Shown piece by piece: positions 52,220 to 60,600 of a DNA stretch of 64,000 nucleotides. The notes under the pieces were generated by a model. It had not been told where the DNA came from, searched no databases, and saw only the letters and a program-made list of their open reading frames with translations. Source of the DNA: Oceanicella sp. SM1341 (GTDB lineage Bacteria > Pseudomonadota > Alphaproteobacteria > Rhodobacterales > Rhodobacteraceae). Position 1 is the stretch's first letter, and each line of letters opens with the position of its first letter. The stretch spans positions 181,060 to 245,059 of the forward strand of contig NZ_QRGC01000004.1 of NCBI RefSeq assembly GCF_003448965.1. Reading direction: 5' to 3'. Position numbers and translations under genes: made by a program.

Positions 52220-53449
52220 ATGGAGTTCGATCTCGTGATCTCGGGCGCGCGCATCGGTGCGGGCCCGCCGGTGGACATCGGCATCCGGGCGGGGCGCATC
52301 GCGGCCATCGCGCCGGCTCTCCCGGGGGAGGGGCCGCGCGCCGGGGCCGGCGGGGCCTTCGCCTTCGCCGGCTTCGTGGAGAGCCACATCCACCTCGACA
52401 AGGCCTGCATCCTCGAGCGCTGCCCCGTCTGCGAGGGCACGCTGGCGGAGGCGATCTCGGGCACCGCCGCCGCCAAGGCCGCCTTCACCGAGGCGGACGT
52501 GGCCGCCCGCGCCGACCGGGTGCTGGAGATGGCCGTGCTGCAGGGCACCACGCGCATGCGCAGCTTCGTCGAGGTCGACCCCCGCGCCGGGTTGCGCTCC
52601 TTCGCCGCCCTGACCGCCCGCAAGGCCGCCTGGGGTCAGGCGATCGACCTCGAGCTCTGCGCCTTCGCCCAGGAGGGGCTGACCAACGAGCCCGCCACGC
52701 TCGACCTGCTCACCGAGGCGCTCGCCGCCGGGGCCGGCGCCGTGGGCGGCTGCCCCTACACCGACCCCGACCCGGTGGCCCATGTCACCGCCATCCTCGA
52801 CCTCGCCGAGCGCTTCGACGTGCCGGCGGATTTCCACGCCGATTTCGACCTCGACCCCGAAGGCTCCATCCTGCCCGGGATCATCGCCCAGACCCGGGCC
52901 CGCGGCCTCGGCGGACGGGTCTCGGTGGGGCATGTCACGAAACTCTCGGCCATGGCGCCGGAGACGGTGGCGCGGCTCGCGGAGGGGCTGGCGGAGGCCG
53001 GCATCGCGGTGAGCATCCTGCCGGCGACCGACCTCTTCCTCGGCGGTCGCGGGGCCGACCGGCTGGTGCCCCGCGGCCTCGCGCCCGCCATGGCGCTGCG
53101 GGATGCGGGGGTGACCGTATCGCTCGCGAGCAACAACATCCTCAACCCGTTCACCCCCTTCGGCGACGCCTCGCTGGGCCGCATCGCGAACCTCTACGCC
53201 ATCGCCGGCCAGGTGGCGACGGACACGGGCCTCGAGGCGCTCTTCGACATGGTGAGCGGCGCCGCCGCCCGGCAGATCGGCGCCGCGCACGGCCTCGCCG
53301 AGGGCGCCCCGGCCGACATCGTGCTCATCGACGCGCCCGACGCTGCAACCGCCCTGCGCGGCCCGGCCCCGGTGCTCGCCGGGTGGAAGGCCGGCCGGCA
53401 GACCTTCCGGCGCCCGAAGGCGCAGCGGCTTGCCGGCCCGGGGCGCTGA
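52220..53449 (+). CDS. Amidohydrolase of the cytosine deaminase-like group
   Basis: A 409-residue metal-dependent hydrolase. Metal ligands are in FVESHIHLDKACIL, DFHADFDLDPEG and VGHVTKLS; a final Asn/Pro-rich SLASNNILNPFTPFGDAS replaces the usual SDN segment of cytosine deaminases. It would hydrolyse an amide or deaminate a ring or amine substrate in the cytoplasm. It lies beside the IclR-regulated genes and converges on the aldehyde dehydrogenase operon. Substrate unknown. Start at ATG 52220 with a GGGGGA site. Confidence 0.85.
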   Translation: MEFDLVISGARIGAGPPVDIGIRAGRIAAIAPALPGEGPRAGAGGAFAFAGFVESHIHLDKACILERCPVCEGTLAEAISGTAAAKAAFTEADVAARADRVLEMAVLQGTTRMRSFVEVDPRAGLRSFAALTARKAAWGQAIDLELCAFAQEGLTNEPATLDLLTEALAAGAGAVGGCPYTDPDPVAHVTAILDLAERFDVPADFHADFDLDPEGSILPGIIAQTRARGLGGRVSVGHVTKLSAMAPETVARLAEGLAEAGIAVSILPATDLFLGGRGADRLVPRGLAPAMALRDAGVTVSLASNNILNPFTPFGDASLGRIANLYAIAGQVATDTGLEALFDMVSGAAARQIGAAHGLAEGAPADIVLIDAPDAATALRGPAPVLAGWKAGRQTFRRPKAQRLAGPGR

Positions 53450-53608
53450 CGCATGGGCGCTCCGGCCCGCCGGGTGGTGATGCCGGGCGGTCGGAGCGGG
53501 TCTGCGCGGGGCTGTACGGAGACTTCGTCAGACCCCGTTGCGCAACGCGACGCGGAGCAGCGAGGCACGCGGGATGTCGCGGTCACGGGGCCTCACCGCG
53601 CGGGCCAC

Positions 53609-53634
53609 GAGGGCGCGGCTCGCTCCGCGCCCTC
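53609..53634. terminator. Hairpin between convergent amidohydrolase and aldehyde dehydrogenase genes
   Basis: GAGGGCGCGG at 53609-53618 and CCGCGCCCTC at 53625-53634 form a perfect 10-bp stem with a 6-nt loop in the 280-bp gap between the two stop codons. Nothing else is seen in this gap. Confidence 0.6.
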
Positions 53635-53729
53635 GGTGCCGCTCCACCCGAGCAGTGCGCGGCGGGGCAGGGCCGGCATGGCGGGGCGCGGAAGGCGCGG
53701 CGGGTGATGCCGGTGCCGGGCGCCCGGCC

Positions 53730-55241
53730 TCAGTCCTCCCGCGGGAAGGCGTCGTCGGGGTAGGGGTACCACCAGTCCTGCACCGCGGGGGCATGGTCGA
53801 TGATGACCATCTTCGACTGGCGGAAGGCGTCGAGCCCCTGGCGGCCGAGCGCGCGGCCGAGGCCGGAGCTCTTCCAGCCGCCGAAGGGCAGGGCGTCGTT
53901 GTCGATCAGCGGGTTGTTGACCCAGACCATGCCGGCCTGCAGCTCCTCCGCGGCCCGCATCGCCTCCGCGAGCTCGGTGGTGAAGACCGAGGCGCCGAGG
54001 CCGAACTCGGAGGCGTTGGCAAGCGCCAGCGCCTCCTCGAAACTCTCCACCCGGCAGATGGCGGCGACGGGGCCGAAGACCTCCGTGCGCACGATCTCCA
54101 TCTCCGGCCGCACGCCGGTGAGCACGGTGGGCTCGTAGAACCAGCCCTCGGGATGCGCGGGCGGCACCCGGCCGCCGCAGACCAGCGTGGCGCCCTCGGC
54201 CACGGCCGCGTCGACCAGGCGCATCACCTTCGCGCGCGCGGCCTCCGACACCAGCGGCCCGATCTCGGAGACGCCGGTGCCCGGGCCGATGCGCAGGGCG
54301 CCGGCGGCCTTTGCCAGGCGGGCGACGAAGGCGTCATGCACCGCTTCGTGCACGAAGAACCGCTCGGCCGAGGTGCAGATCTGCCCGGAGAGGTGGAACG
54401 CCGCGGTGACACAGCCGGGCACCGCCACGTCGAGCGGGGCATGGGCGGTGACGATCATCGCGTCCGAGCCGCCGGCCTCGAGGATGCAGGGTTTCATCCG
54501 CGCGGCACAGGCCACGCCCACCGCCTTCGCCGCCGCCACCGAGCCGGTGAAGGCCACGGCATGGGTGTCGGGCGCGGCGATGAGCGCCTGTGCCGTCTCC
54601 GCCCCGCCGGTGAGGCAGGAGACGAGGCCGGGCGGCAGCGCGCCCGCGAAATGTGCCATGAAGCGCAGGGTGCACAGGCTGGTGGCCTCGGCCGGCTTCA
54701 CGATGCAGGCGTTGCCGGCGGCGAGCGAGGCGGCCACCGTCCAGGCCATCAGCAGGATGGGGAAGTTGAACGGCAGGATGTGCACCGACACGCCCAGCGG
54801 CTCGTAGCGGGCGAACTGGAAGGAGCCGGCCTGCGTGGTGCCGGCCACCTTGCCGGCCTCGTCGCGCGCCATCTCGGCGAAATAGCGGAAGGCGCCGGCG
54901 ACATTGGCAAGCTCGCCCTCCGCCTCCGGGTAGGGCTTGCCCATCTCCAGCACCATCTGCAGCGCCACCGCGCGGAAGGGGGTGCGCTCGATGCTGTCTG
55001 CCACCCGGTGCAGGGCGGTGGCGCGGGTTTTCGCGTCACACCTCCCCCAGGCGCGCTGCGCGGCCCGGGCCTCGGCGGCCACCTCGGCGGCAAGCTCCGC
55101 GCCCACCTGCGCGATGCGGCCCTCGGGGGCGAGGGTGGCGGGGTTCACCACCTCCGTCACCGGGCAGCCGGGCGCCGGCACCCAGGCATTGGCGCGGAAG
55201 ATCAGGGCGGCATGGGGGTCGAAGCCGGGCATTTCGCTCAT
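53730..55241 (-). CDS. NAD(P)-dependent aldehyde dehydrogenase
   Basis: A 503-residue ALDH-superfamily enzyme. The catalytic Cys is in LSGQICTSAERFF (about residue 288), the general-base Glu in CILEAGGSDAMIV, and the cofactor loop in VAFTGSVAAAKAVG. The usual ELGGK appears as LEAGGSD, a variation that also occurs in some succinate-semialdehyde-type enzymes. It is the last gene of the minus-strand transporter operon and overlaps the cupin gene by 4 nt. It probably oxidises an aldehyde derived from the imported compound. Confidence 0.92.
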   Translation of the reverse strand: MSEMPGFDPHAALIFRANAWVPAPGCPVTEVVNPATLAPEGRIAQVGAELAAEVAAEARAAQRAWGRCDAKTRATALHRVADSIERTPFRAVALQMVLEMGKPYPEAEGELANVAGAFRYFAEMARDEAGKVAGTTQAGSFQFARYEPLGVSVHILPFNFPILLMAWTVAASLAAGNACIVKPAEATSLCTLRFMAHFAGALPPGLVSCLTGGAETAQALIAAPDTHAVAFTGSVAAAKAVGVACAARMKPCILEAGGSDAMIVTAHAPLDVAVPGCVTAAFHLSGQICTSAERFFVHEAVHDAFVARLAKAAGALRIGPGTGVSEIGPLVSEAARAKVMRLVDAAVAEGATLVCGGRVPPAHPEGWFYEPTVLTGVRPEMEIVRTEVFGPVAAICRVESFEEALALANASEFGLGASVFTTELAEAMRAAEELQAGMVWVNNPLIDNDALPFGGWKSSGLGRALGRQGLDAFRQSKMVIIDHAPAVQDWWYPYPDDAFPRED

Positions 55242-55597
55242 CCGATCATGTAGACCTTGCGCACCGTCTCGTGCACCCGGCAGGTGCCCTTCCAGCCCCT
55301 GGGGAAGAAGGCGGCAGTGTCGGGCGTGATCTCGATCACCTCGCCGCTCTCATGGGTGTAGGTGCAGCGCCCGGCGAGGAAATGGCAGAACTCGTCGGCG
55401 GTCACGTGGCATTCCCAGAAGCCGGGGGTGCATTGCCAGAGGCCGGATTCGGGCCGCCCGCCCGGGCCCTTGTGCAGCAGGATGCCCGAGGTGTGGCTCT
55501 GCCCCTCGATCATCGTGGGCACCGGGCCCCAGTCTGTCAGCTCGCGCTGCGCGAGCGGGTCGCGCAGGGTGGGGGCGGAGGAGGGCGTGTCGGTCAT
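55238..55597 (-). CDS. Cupin protein of the EutQ/DUF861 type
   Basis: A 119-residue single-domain cupin. Core segments are SGLWQCTPGFWECHVTADEF, CHFLAGRCTYTHESGEVIEI and FFPRGWKGTCRVHETVRKVY, matching the Cupin_3 family, often found with aldehyde dehydrogenases and amine catabolism genes. It overlaps the ALDH gene by 4 nt. A broken paralogue lies just upstream. Function unknown. Confidence 0.88.
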   Translation of the reverse strand: MTDTPSSAPTLRDPLAQRELTDWGPVPTMIEGQSHTSGILLHKGPGGRPESGLWQCTPGFWECHVTADEFCHFLAGRCTYTHESGEVIEITPDTAAFFPRGWKGTCRVHETVRKVYMIG

Positions 55598-55621
55598 GGC
55601 GGGATCTCCTGAGGGGGTCAT

Positions 55622-55965
55622 TCAGGTGCTGGGCAGGGTGTCGTGGACGGTGACCACCCCCTGCCAGCCTTCGTGGAAACGGATCACGGCGCCGGGGGCC
55701 GCCGCCGGCGGAGCACCCGTGTCGGGGGGTGTAGGTGGCCCGGCCGGCGAGCACGTGGCGCAGCCGCGTCGCGCGGCAGGTCGAGCCGCCAGGAGCCGGG
55801 GGTGCAGATCCACAGGCCGGCCTCCCCGCCCTTCCACGTCAGGCGGCCGGAATTGGCCGGGCGCCCGTCGACCGGGTCGAGATGGCCGCCCCGGACCGCG
55901 AGGTCCTTGGCCCGGAGGGCGGCGGGCGAGGGATGCGGCGCGCAGGAGGCGAGGCGCGTTGACAT
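55622..55965 (-). pseudogene. Frameshifted second cupin (paralogue of the adjacent gene)
   Basis: From ATG 55965 the first frame gives a cupin-like start with GGEAGLWICTPGSWRLDLPR. The homology then shifts frame near 55765 (RLRHVLAGRATYTP) and again in a run of six C at about 55725-55730 on the minus strand, after which the ending GAVIRFHEGWQGVVTVHDTL is in the third frame. Aligned with the neighbouring cupin, the pieces are collinear. Either the gene is truly broken by two small indels or the homopolymer contains a sequencing error. Confidence 0.7.
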
Positions 55966-55968
55966 CTG

Positions 55969-57261
55969 TCAACTTTCCAGCAGGCCGTCGATCAGCCCGG
56001 CGGCGCGGGTGGGCCCGTGCCGGCCCTGCATGTGCGCCGAGGTGGCGGCAAGGCGGGCCTGCATCGCCTCGTCGGTGAGCATGGCGGTGATCTTCTCCGC
56101 CAGCTCCGCCTCCGTCCAGTCGTAGCGCGGCATGCGGAAGCCGTGGCCGGTTTCCTGCACCCGGGTGGCGTTGTCATGCCCGTCCCAGACATAGGGCATG
56201 ATGATGGCGGGCTTGCCGAAGTAGAGGCACTCGGTGAAGCTGTTGTTGCCGCCGTGGTGGATGGCGCCGTCGATGAGCGGGATGACGGAGGGCTGGGGGT
56301 ACCAGCTCGCCAGGTGCACGTTGGGTGGCACCGCGCCGTAGCTCTCCATGTAGTCGCCCACGTTCACCAGGGCGCGGATCTCCATCTTGCCCACCGCCGC
56401 GATGATACGCTTGAGCAGCTCCGTGTCGCCCGCGCCGAGCGAGCCGAAGCTCACGTAGATCAGCGGCGTGCCTTCGTAGCCGGGGAAGGGCGGCAGCTCG
56501 AAGGCGGCGTCCTTGCGCACGCAGCCCTCGAGATACTGGAAGCGCGCGGGGTCGAGCGGGGCGGCGCGCTCGAATTTCACCGGCTCGGGGTAGAGCAGCA
56601 GGTTGAGGAAGGGCGAGGCCTCGAAGAACTGGCCCGGCGGGTAGGCCGCCTCGCCGCACTCGGCGAGGAAGGCGTTGAAATCATCGTGGATCGGGCCGAT
56701 CACCTCGTTGAAGCGCGCGCGGAAGGCGGCGTGGCAGGCCGTGTCCTTCGCGCCGCAGCCCGAGAGATGCGGCGGGATCGCCTCGTCCTCGATCTCGTTT
56801 TCCGAGCAGGAGATGATGCGCACCCAGGGGATGCCGGCCTCCGCCGCATGGCGCTTGATGGCGGGGAAGAGGACAACGTTGTCGACGCAGATCAGGTCGG
56901 GCTTCAGGCGCGCGAGCAGGGCGGGCAGGTCCTTCTCCGCCCAGCGGGCGCTGTCCACGATCGCCTCCCAGCACTCCTTCACGTAGGTGTCGAGCTGCTC
57001 GATGGGGGATTTGCGGAAGTTGGGGATATGGCCGTTGATGAAGTCCTCCCAGAACTTCGCCATCTGCTCGGGCGGCATCGGCTCGGAGAGGTTCACCGGG
57101 TGGGCCTCGAAACCGTAGCCCTCGTAGACCCCGGTGAACCCAGGGTCGGAGAGGAACACCGCCCGGTGGCCGAGCGCCTCCACCGCCTGGGCGATGCCCA
57201 CCGAGTTCAGCGCCGGGCCGAAGGCGGCCTCGGGGAAGAATGCGACGGTCTTTCGGCTCAT
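55969..57261 (-). CDS. GT1-family glycosyltransferase (UGT/MGT-like)
   Basis: A 430-residue glycosyltransferase of the GT-B fold. The N-terminal acceptor half starts KTVAFFPEAAFGPALNSVGI. The C-terminal half has the nucleotide-sugar motif: LASWYPQPSVIPLIDGAIHH, then HHGGNNSFTECLYFGKPAI (about residues 334-352) and YVWDGHDNATRV. These enzymes move sugar from UDP- or dTDP-sugars to small molecules. It lies inside an operon for uptake and oxidation of an amine-like compound, an unexpected place for such an enzyme. It follows the ATPase gene after 19 nt with an AGGAG site. Confidence 0.9.
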   Translation of the reverse strand: MSRKTVAFFPEAAFGPALNSVGIAQAVEALGHRAVFLSDPGFTGVYEGYGFEAHPVNLSEPMPPEQMAKFWEDFINGHIPNFRKSPIEQLDTYVKECWEAIVDSARWAEKDLPALLARLKPDLICVDNVVLFPAIKRHAAEAGIPWVRIISCSENEIEDEAIPPHLSGCGAKDTACHAAFRARFNEVIGPIHDDFNAFLAECGEAAYPPGQFFEASPFLNLLLYPEPVKFERAAPLDPARFQYLEGCVRKDAAFELPPFPGYEGTPLIYVSFGSLGAGDTELLKRIIAAVGKMEIRALVNVGDYMESYGAVPPNVHLASWYPQPSVIPLIDGAIHHGGNNSFTECLYFGKPAIIMPYVWDGHDNATRVQETGHGFRMPRYDWTEAELAEKITAMLTDEAMQARLAATSAHMQGRHGPTRAAGLIDGLLES

Positions 57262-57280
57262 GTCCTGCTCTCCTCTCCTG

Positions 57281-58321
57281 TCATGCGGTGAGCACGCGGG
57301 CGTCCTCGGGCGCCCAGGTGCAGCTCACGATCTGGCCGGGCGCGAGGCTGGCGGCCTCCGGCGCGCCGGCGGGCAGGCGCACGAGCAGCGCCTGCGCCTG
57401 CCCGGGCAGCGCCACATGCAGCCCGAGGTCCTGGCCGTGATAGGCGATCTGCGCCACCGTGCCCGAGAGCGCGCCGGGCCCGAGGCGCAGGCGCTCGGGG
57501 CGCAGCGACAGCGCGCAGGGCAGGCCGAGCGGCGCATCGGCGGCGGGCAGCAGGCCCAGCCCCTCCACCGCCACCCCGCCGGGGGCGCCATGGCCCTCGA
57601 AGAGGTTGGTCGCGCCGATGAACCGCGCGGCGAAGCGGGTGGCGGGATGCTCGTACAGCTCGCGCGGGCTGGCGACCTGCTCGATGCGCCCGGCGTTCAT
57701 CAGGGCGATGCGGTCGGCCATCACCAGCGCCTCCTGCTGGTCATGGGTGACGACGACGAAGGTGATGCCCAGCTCGCCCTGCAGGCGCTTCAGCTCCAGC
57801 TGCATCTGCCCGCGCAGCCTCGCGTCGAGCGCGGCCAGCGGCTCGTCGAGCAGCAGCACCCGGGGGCGCTTGACCAGCGCGCGGGCCAGCGCCACCCGCT
57901 GGCGCTGCCCGCCGGAAAGCTCGGCCGGGCGCCGGGTGGCAAGGGCGGTGAGCTCGGCGGTCTCGAGGATCTCGTCCACCCGCCGGGCGATCTCGGCGCG
58001 CGGCAGCCGCTCCATCTCCAGCCCGTAGGCCACGTTTGCCCGCACGCTCATGTGGGGGAAGAGCGCGTAGCTCTGGAACATCAGGTTCACCGGCCGGCGG
58101 TGCGGCGGCAGGCTGGTCATGTCCGCCCCGTCGAGCGCGATGCGGCCCGAGGTGGGGCTCTCGAAACCGGCGATCATGCGCAAAAGCGTGGTCTTTCCGC
58201 AGCCCGAGGGGCCGAGCAGGGCGAAGAACTCGCCCTCCTCGAGGTCGAGACTCACGTCGGACACCGCCTCGTAAACGCCGAAGCGCCGGCCGAGCCCGCG
58301 CAGCGAGACCACCGCGCTCAC
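57281..58321 (-). CDS. Polyamine-type ABC transporter ATP-binding protein (PotA-like, second system)
   Basis: A 346-residue ATPase with TOBE domain. Walker A is [16 protein letters not shown], signature [16 protein letters not shown], Walker [13 protein letters not shown] and H-loop [12 protein letters not shown] begins near residue 265 ([13 protein letters not shown]). It overlaps the upstream permease gene by 4 nt. It is more distant from the other PotA-like protein in the window than a recent duplicate would be. Confidence 0.92.
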   Translation of the reverse strand: MSAVVSLRGLGRRFGVYEAVSDVSLDLEEGEFFALLGPSGCGKTTLLRMIAGFESPTSGRIALDGADMTSLPPHRRPVNLMFQSYALFPHMSVRANVAYGLEMERLPRAEIARRVDEILETAELTALATRRPAELSGGQRQRVALARALVKRPRVLLLDEPLAALDARLRGQMQLELKRLQGELGITFVVVTHDQQEALVMADRIALMNAGRIEQVASPRELYEHPATRFAARFIGATNLFEGHGAPGGVAVEGLGLLPAADAPLGLPCALSLRPERLRLGPGALSGTVAQIAYHGQDLGLHVALPGQAQALLVRLPAGAPEAASLAPGQIVSCTWAPEDARVLTA

Positions 58322-59106
58322 GGCCGCGCCCCCTGCGGCTGCAGCCGCTGGGAGGCGAGCACGAGGGTGAAGCTCACCAGCATGATGAGCGTGGCCATGG
58401 CGTTGATCTCCGGGGTCACGCCGAAGCGGATCATCGCGTAGATGCGCATCGGCAGGGTGGTGGAGCTCTCGCCGGCGCCTGCGGTGAAGAAGGCGATGAT
58501 GAACTCGTCGAACGACAGGGTGAAGGCGAGCAGCGCGCCGGCGAGCACGCCGGGGAAGATCACAGGCAGGGTGATGCGCCGGAAGGTGGTGAAGGGGGTG
58601 GCACCGAGATCGGCCGAGGCCTCGGTGATCGAGTGGTCGAAGCTGCGCAGCCTCGTGCGCACCACCGCGCAGACGAAGGCAATGTTGAACACCGCGTGCG
58701 ACAGGATGATGGAGTGCAGCCCCAGCGTGACCTCGAGCAGGGTGAAGAAGGAGAGCAGCGCGATGGCGAGCACGATGTCGGGGATGATCATCGGCGCGAA
58801 GAGCAGCGCGTCGAGCAGCCCGCGCCGGGCGCGCGCCTCCACCCCCAGCGCGAGCGACGTGCCCAGCGTGGTGGCGATGAGCGTGGAGGCGGCGGCGACG
58901 ACGAGCGTGTTCAGGGCCGCGGAGAGGATCTCGGGCCGGCGGGCGAGTTCGCCGTACCAGTGCAGCGAGACGCCGGTCCAGGCGGTGGGCAGGCCGGCGC
59001 GGTTGAGCGAGAGCACCATCAGCACCGCGATCGGCCCGTAGAGGAACAGGTAGGTGAGCCCGAGATGGGCGCGCAGCAGGCGGCCGGGGGTGCTTCGGTC
59101 AGACAT
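58318..59106 (-). CDS. Polyamine-type ABC transporter permease (PotC-like, second system)
   Basis: A 262-residue permease with six hydrophobic segments; coupling loop in [20 protein letters not shown]. It overlaps the other permease by 8 nt and the ATPase gene by 4 nt. It has normal length for the family, in contrast to the long-tailed PotC-like protein at 18.8-20 kb. Confidence 0.9.
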   Translation of the reverse strand: MSDRSTPGRLLRAHLGLTYLFLYGPIAVLMVLSLNRAGLPTAWTGVSLHWYGELARRPEILSAALNTLVVAAASTLIATTLGTSLALGVEARARRGLLDALLFAPMIIPDIVLAIALLSFFTLLEVTLGLHSIILSHAVFNIAFVCAVVRTRLRSFDHSITEASADLGATPFTTFRRITLPVIFPGVLAGALLAFTLSFDEFIIAFFTAGAGESSTTLPMRIYAMIRFGVTPEINAMATLIMLVSFTLVLASQRLQPQGARP

Positions 59107-60007
59107 CGCGCCCCTCCCGGCCCGCGCGGTTCACCAGCGCCGCCTGGGCGAAGAGCAGCAGCATCATCGCGAGGATGAGGAGGAGCGCGAGTGCGGCGCC
59201 GAAGGGCCAGTCCCGCGCGGTGAGGAACTGGTCGTAGATCAGGTTTCCCGCCATCTGGATGCGCCCGCCGCCCAGCAGCTCGGGCGTGATGAAATTTCCC
59301 ACCGAGAGCACGAAGACGAACACCGCCCCCGCCGCCACCCCAGGCAGGGTGAGCGGCAGCGTGATGCGCGCGAAGCTGCGCCAGGCCGGGGCGCCGAGAT
59401 CGGCCGAGGCCTCGACCAGCGACCAGTCCATCCGCTGCAGCGAGGCGTAGATCGCCAGCACCACGAAGGGCAGGTAGTTGTAGACCAGCCCGGTCACCAC
59501 GGCGAACTCGTTGTAGAGCAGGCTCAGCGGCGCCTCGATGAGGCCGATCTCGGCGAGGCCGCGGTTGATCAGCCCCTCGCGGTTGAGCAGCACGATCCAG
59601 GCATAGGTGCGGATGAGGTAGTTGCTCCAGAACGGCAGCATCACCAGGAAGAGCAGCCCGGTCTGGCGCCGCGCCGGGGCGCGGGCGATGGCATAGGCCG
59701 CCGGGTAGCCGATGAGCAGCGCGACCAGCGTGGCGAGGCCCGCGATGCGCGCGGAGAGGGCGAAGATGCCGAGGTAGAGCGGCTCGGCCGCGCGGGTGAA
59801 GTTCTCGGTGGTCAGGACGGGGTCGATTCCGCCGTAGAGCCCGCGCTGGTAGAAGGCGAAGACGAAGACGATGCCGCAGGGCACCAGCATGAAGGCGGTG
59901 AGCCAGCCCAGCCCCGGCGCCATCAGCGCGAGGCTGCGCAGCCGCCCGCGCGCGGCCCCTCCGCCGGGCGAGGGCCGCAGGCGGGGGGAGGGGCGCAGCG
60001 GGCTCAT
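59099..60007 (-). CDS. Polyamine-type ABC transporter permease (PotB-like, second system)
   Basis: A 302-residue permease; coupling loop in [20 protein letters not shown]. The start is placed at ATG 60007, where the protein-like sequence begins (MSPLRPSPRLRPS) and where it overlaps the stop of the repeat-bearing linker ORF as ATGA. The frame stays open upstream into the 27-bp repeat region, but that part has only repeat character and no permease features. Confidence 0.88.
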   Translation of the reverse strand: MSPLRPSPRLRPSPGGGAARGRLRSLALMAPGLGWLTAFMLVPCGIVFVFAFYQRGLYGGIDPVLTTENFTRAAEPLYLGIFALSARIAGLATLVALLIGYPAAYAIARAPARRQTGLLFLVMLPFWSNYLIRTYAWIVLLNREGLINRGLAEIGLIEAPLSLLYNEFAVVTGLVYNYLPFVVLAIYASLQRMDWSLVEASADLGAPAWRSFARITLPLTLPGVAAGAVFVFVLSVGNFITPELLGGGRIQMAGNLIYDQFLTARDWPFGAALALLLILAMMLLLFAQAALVNRAGREGRDV

Positions 60008-60594
60008 GCGCGGGCCCCGCCGGACACGGGCCGGCATGAGATCGCGCCGGCCACGGGCTGGGATGACGTCTCGCCGGCTGCCGGTAGGACTGGGGTTTCG
60101 TCGGCCGTCGGCCGGCCCGGGGTTGCGCCGGCCAGGGGCCGGCCGGGGGGTGTGCCGGGCCGGCGTGGGGTGCCGCCGGCCGCCGTCCGGCCCGGGCCTC
60201 TGCCGTCGGCTTGCCGACACGGGGCGCGCTCGGCCTCCGGCCGGCAGGACCTTCCGGCGGTGGCCGCCCGATATGAGATACTCTCCGCCGCCGCTCGGCA
60301 TGAGGCTCGGCCGGCCGGGGCCCGGCACGGGGTTCCACTGTCCGGTGCCCGGTGTGGGATTGCGCCCGCCGCCGGCCGGCATGGGGTTTCGTCCGCCACC
60401 GGCCGGCATGGGGTTCCGCCGGTCGCGGCCCGGCATGGAGGTTCACCGGCCGCCGGCCGCTCCGGGGGTCCACTCGCCATCGGTCGGCATGGGTTACCGC
60501 CGGTCGCGGCCCGCCATGGGGTCTCACCGGCCGCCGGCCGGCAGGGGCTGCGCGCGGGCGGGCACGGCGGCCTGCTGTCAGCTTCGGGCCGCAC
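60004..60594 (-). CDS. Linker ORF of 196 codons made of a 9-residue repeat
   Basis: A GTG at 60594 lies 6 nt after the stop of the binding-protein gene, and the TGA at 60006-60004 overlaps the permease ATG (ATGA). The ORF fills the gap between the first two genes of the operon. Its product is almost entirely a degenerate 9-residue repeat with consensus CRPAAGETP (examples: CRAATGGTP, CRPVADETP, CRPAAGAIP). It matches no known protein. Because the DNA repeat is 27 bp and GC-rich, all six frames are open across most of it, so the coding potential of this particular frame is not proven; the coupling junction is the main support. Confidence 0.4.
   Translation of the reverse strand: MRPEADSRPPCPPARSPCRPAAGETPWRAATGGNPCRPMASGPPERPAAGEPPCRAATGGTPCRPVADETPCRPAAGAIPHRAPDSGTPCRAPAGRASCRAAAESISYRAATAGRSCRPEAERAPCRQADGRGPGRTAAGGTPRRPGTPPGRPLAGATPGRPTADETPVLPAAGETSSQPVAGAISCRPVSGGARA
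60010..60575. repeat. Degenerate 27-bp tandem repeat (minisatellite), about 20 copies
   Basis: On the plus strand the unit is approximately GGCATGGGGTTCCGCCGGYC followed by a GCGGCC(C/G)-type ending. Clear adjacent copies lie at about 60375-60550 (GGCATGGGGTTTCGTCCGCC, GGCATGGGGTTCCGCCGGTC, GGCATGGAGGTTCACCGGCC, GGCATGGGTTACCGCCGGTC). Divergence increases toward 60010. A few units are shortened. The period shows up as a 9-residue repeat in every reading frame. Confidence 0.85.
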
Positions 60595-60600
60595 GGGGGG

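Noticed and set aside
59099..60436. Longer PotB-like permease beginning upstream in the repeat region
   Set aside because: The extra N-terminal 143 residues are only the 27-bp repeat read in another frame; the ATGA overlap at 60004-60007 and the normal family length favour the start at 60007.
60010..60575. CRISPR array
   Set aside because: The units follow each other directly without unique spacers, are degenerate, and no cas gene is near. It is a tandem repeat.
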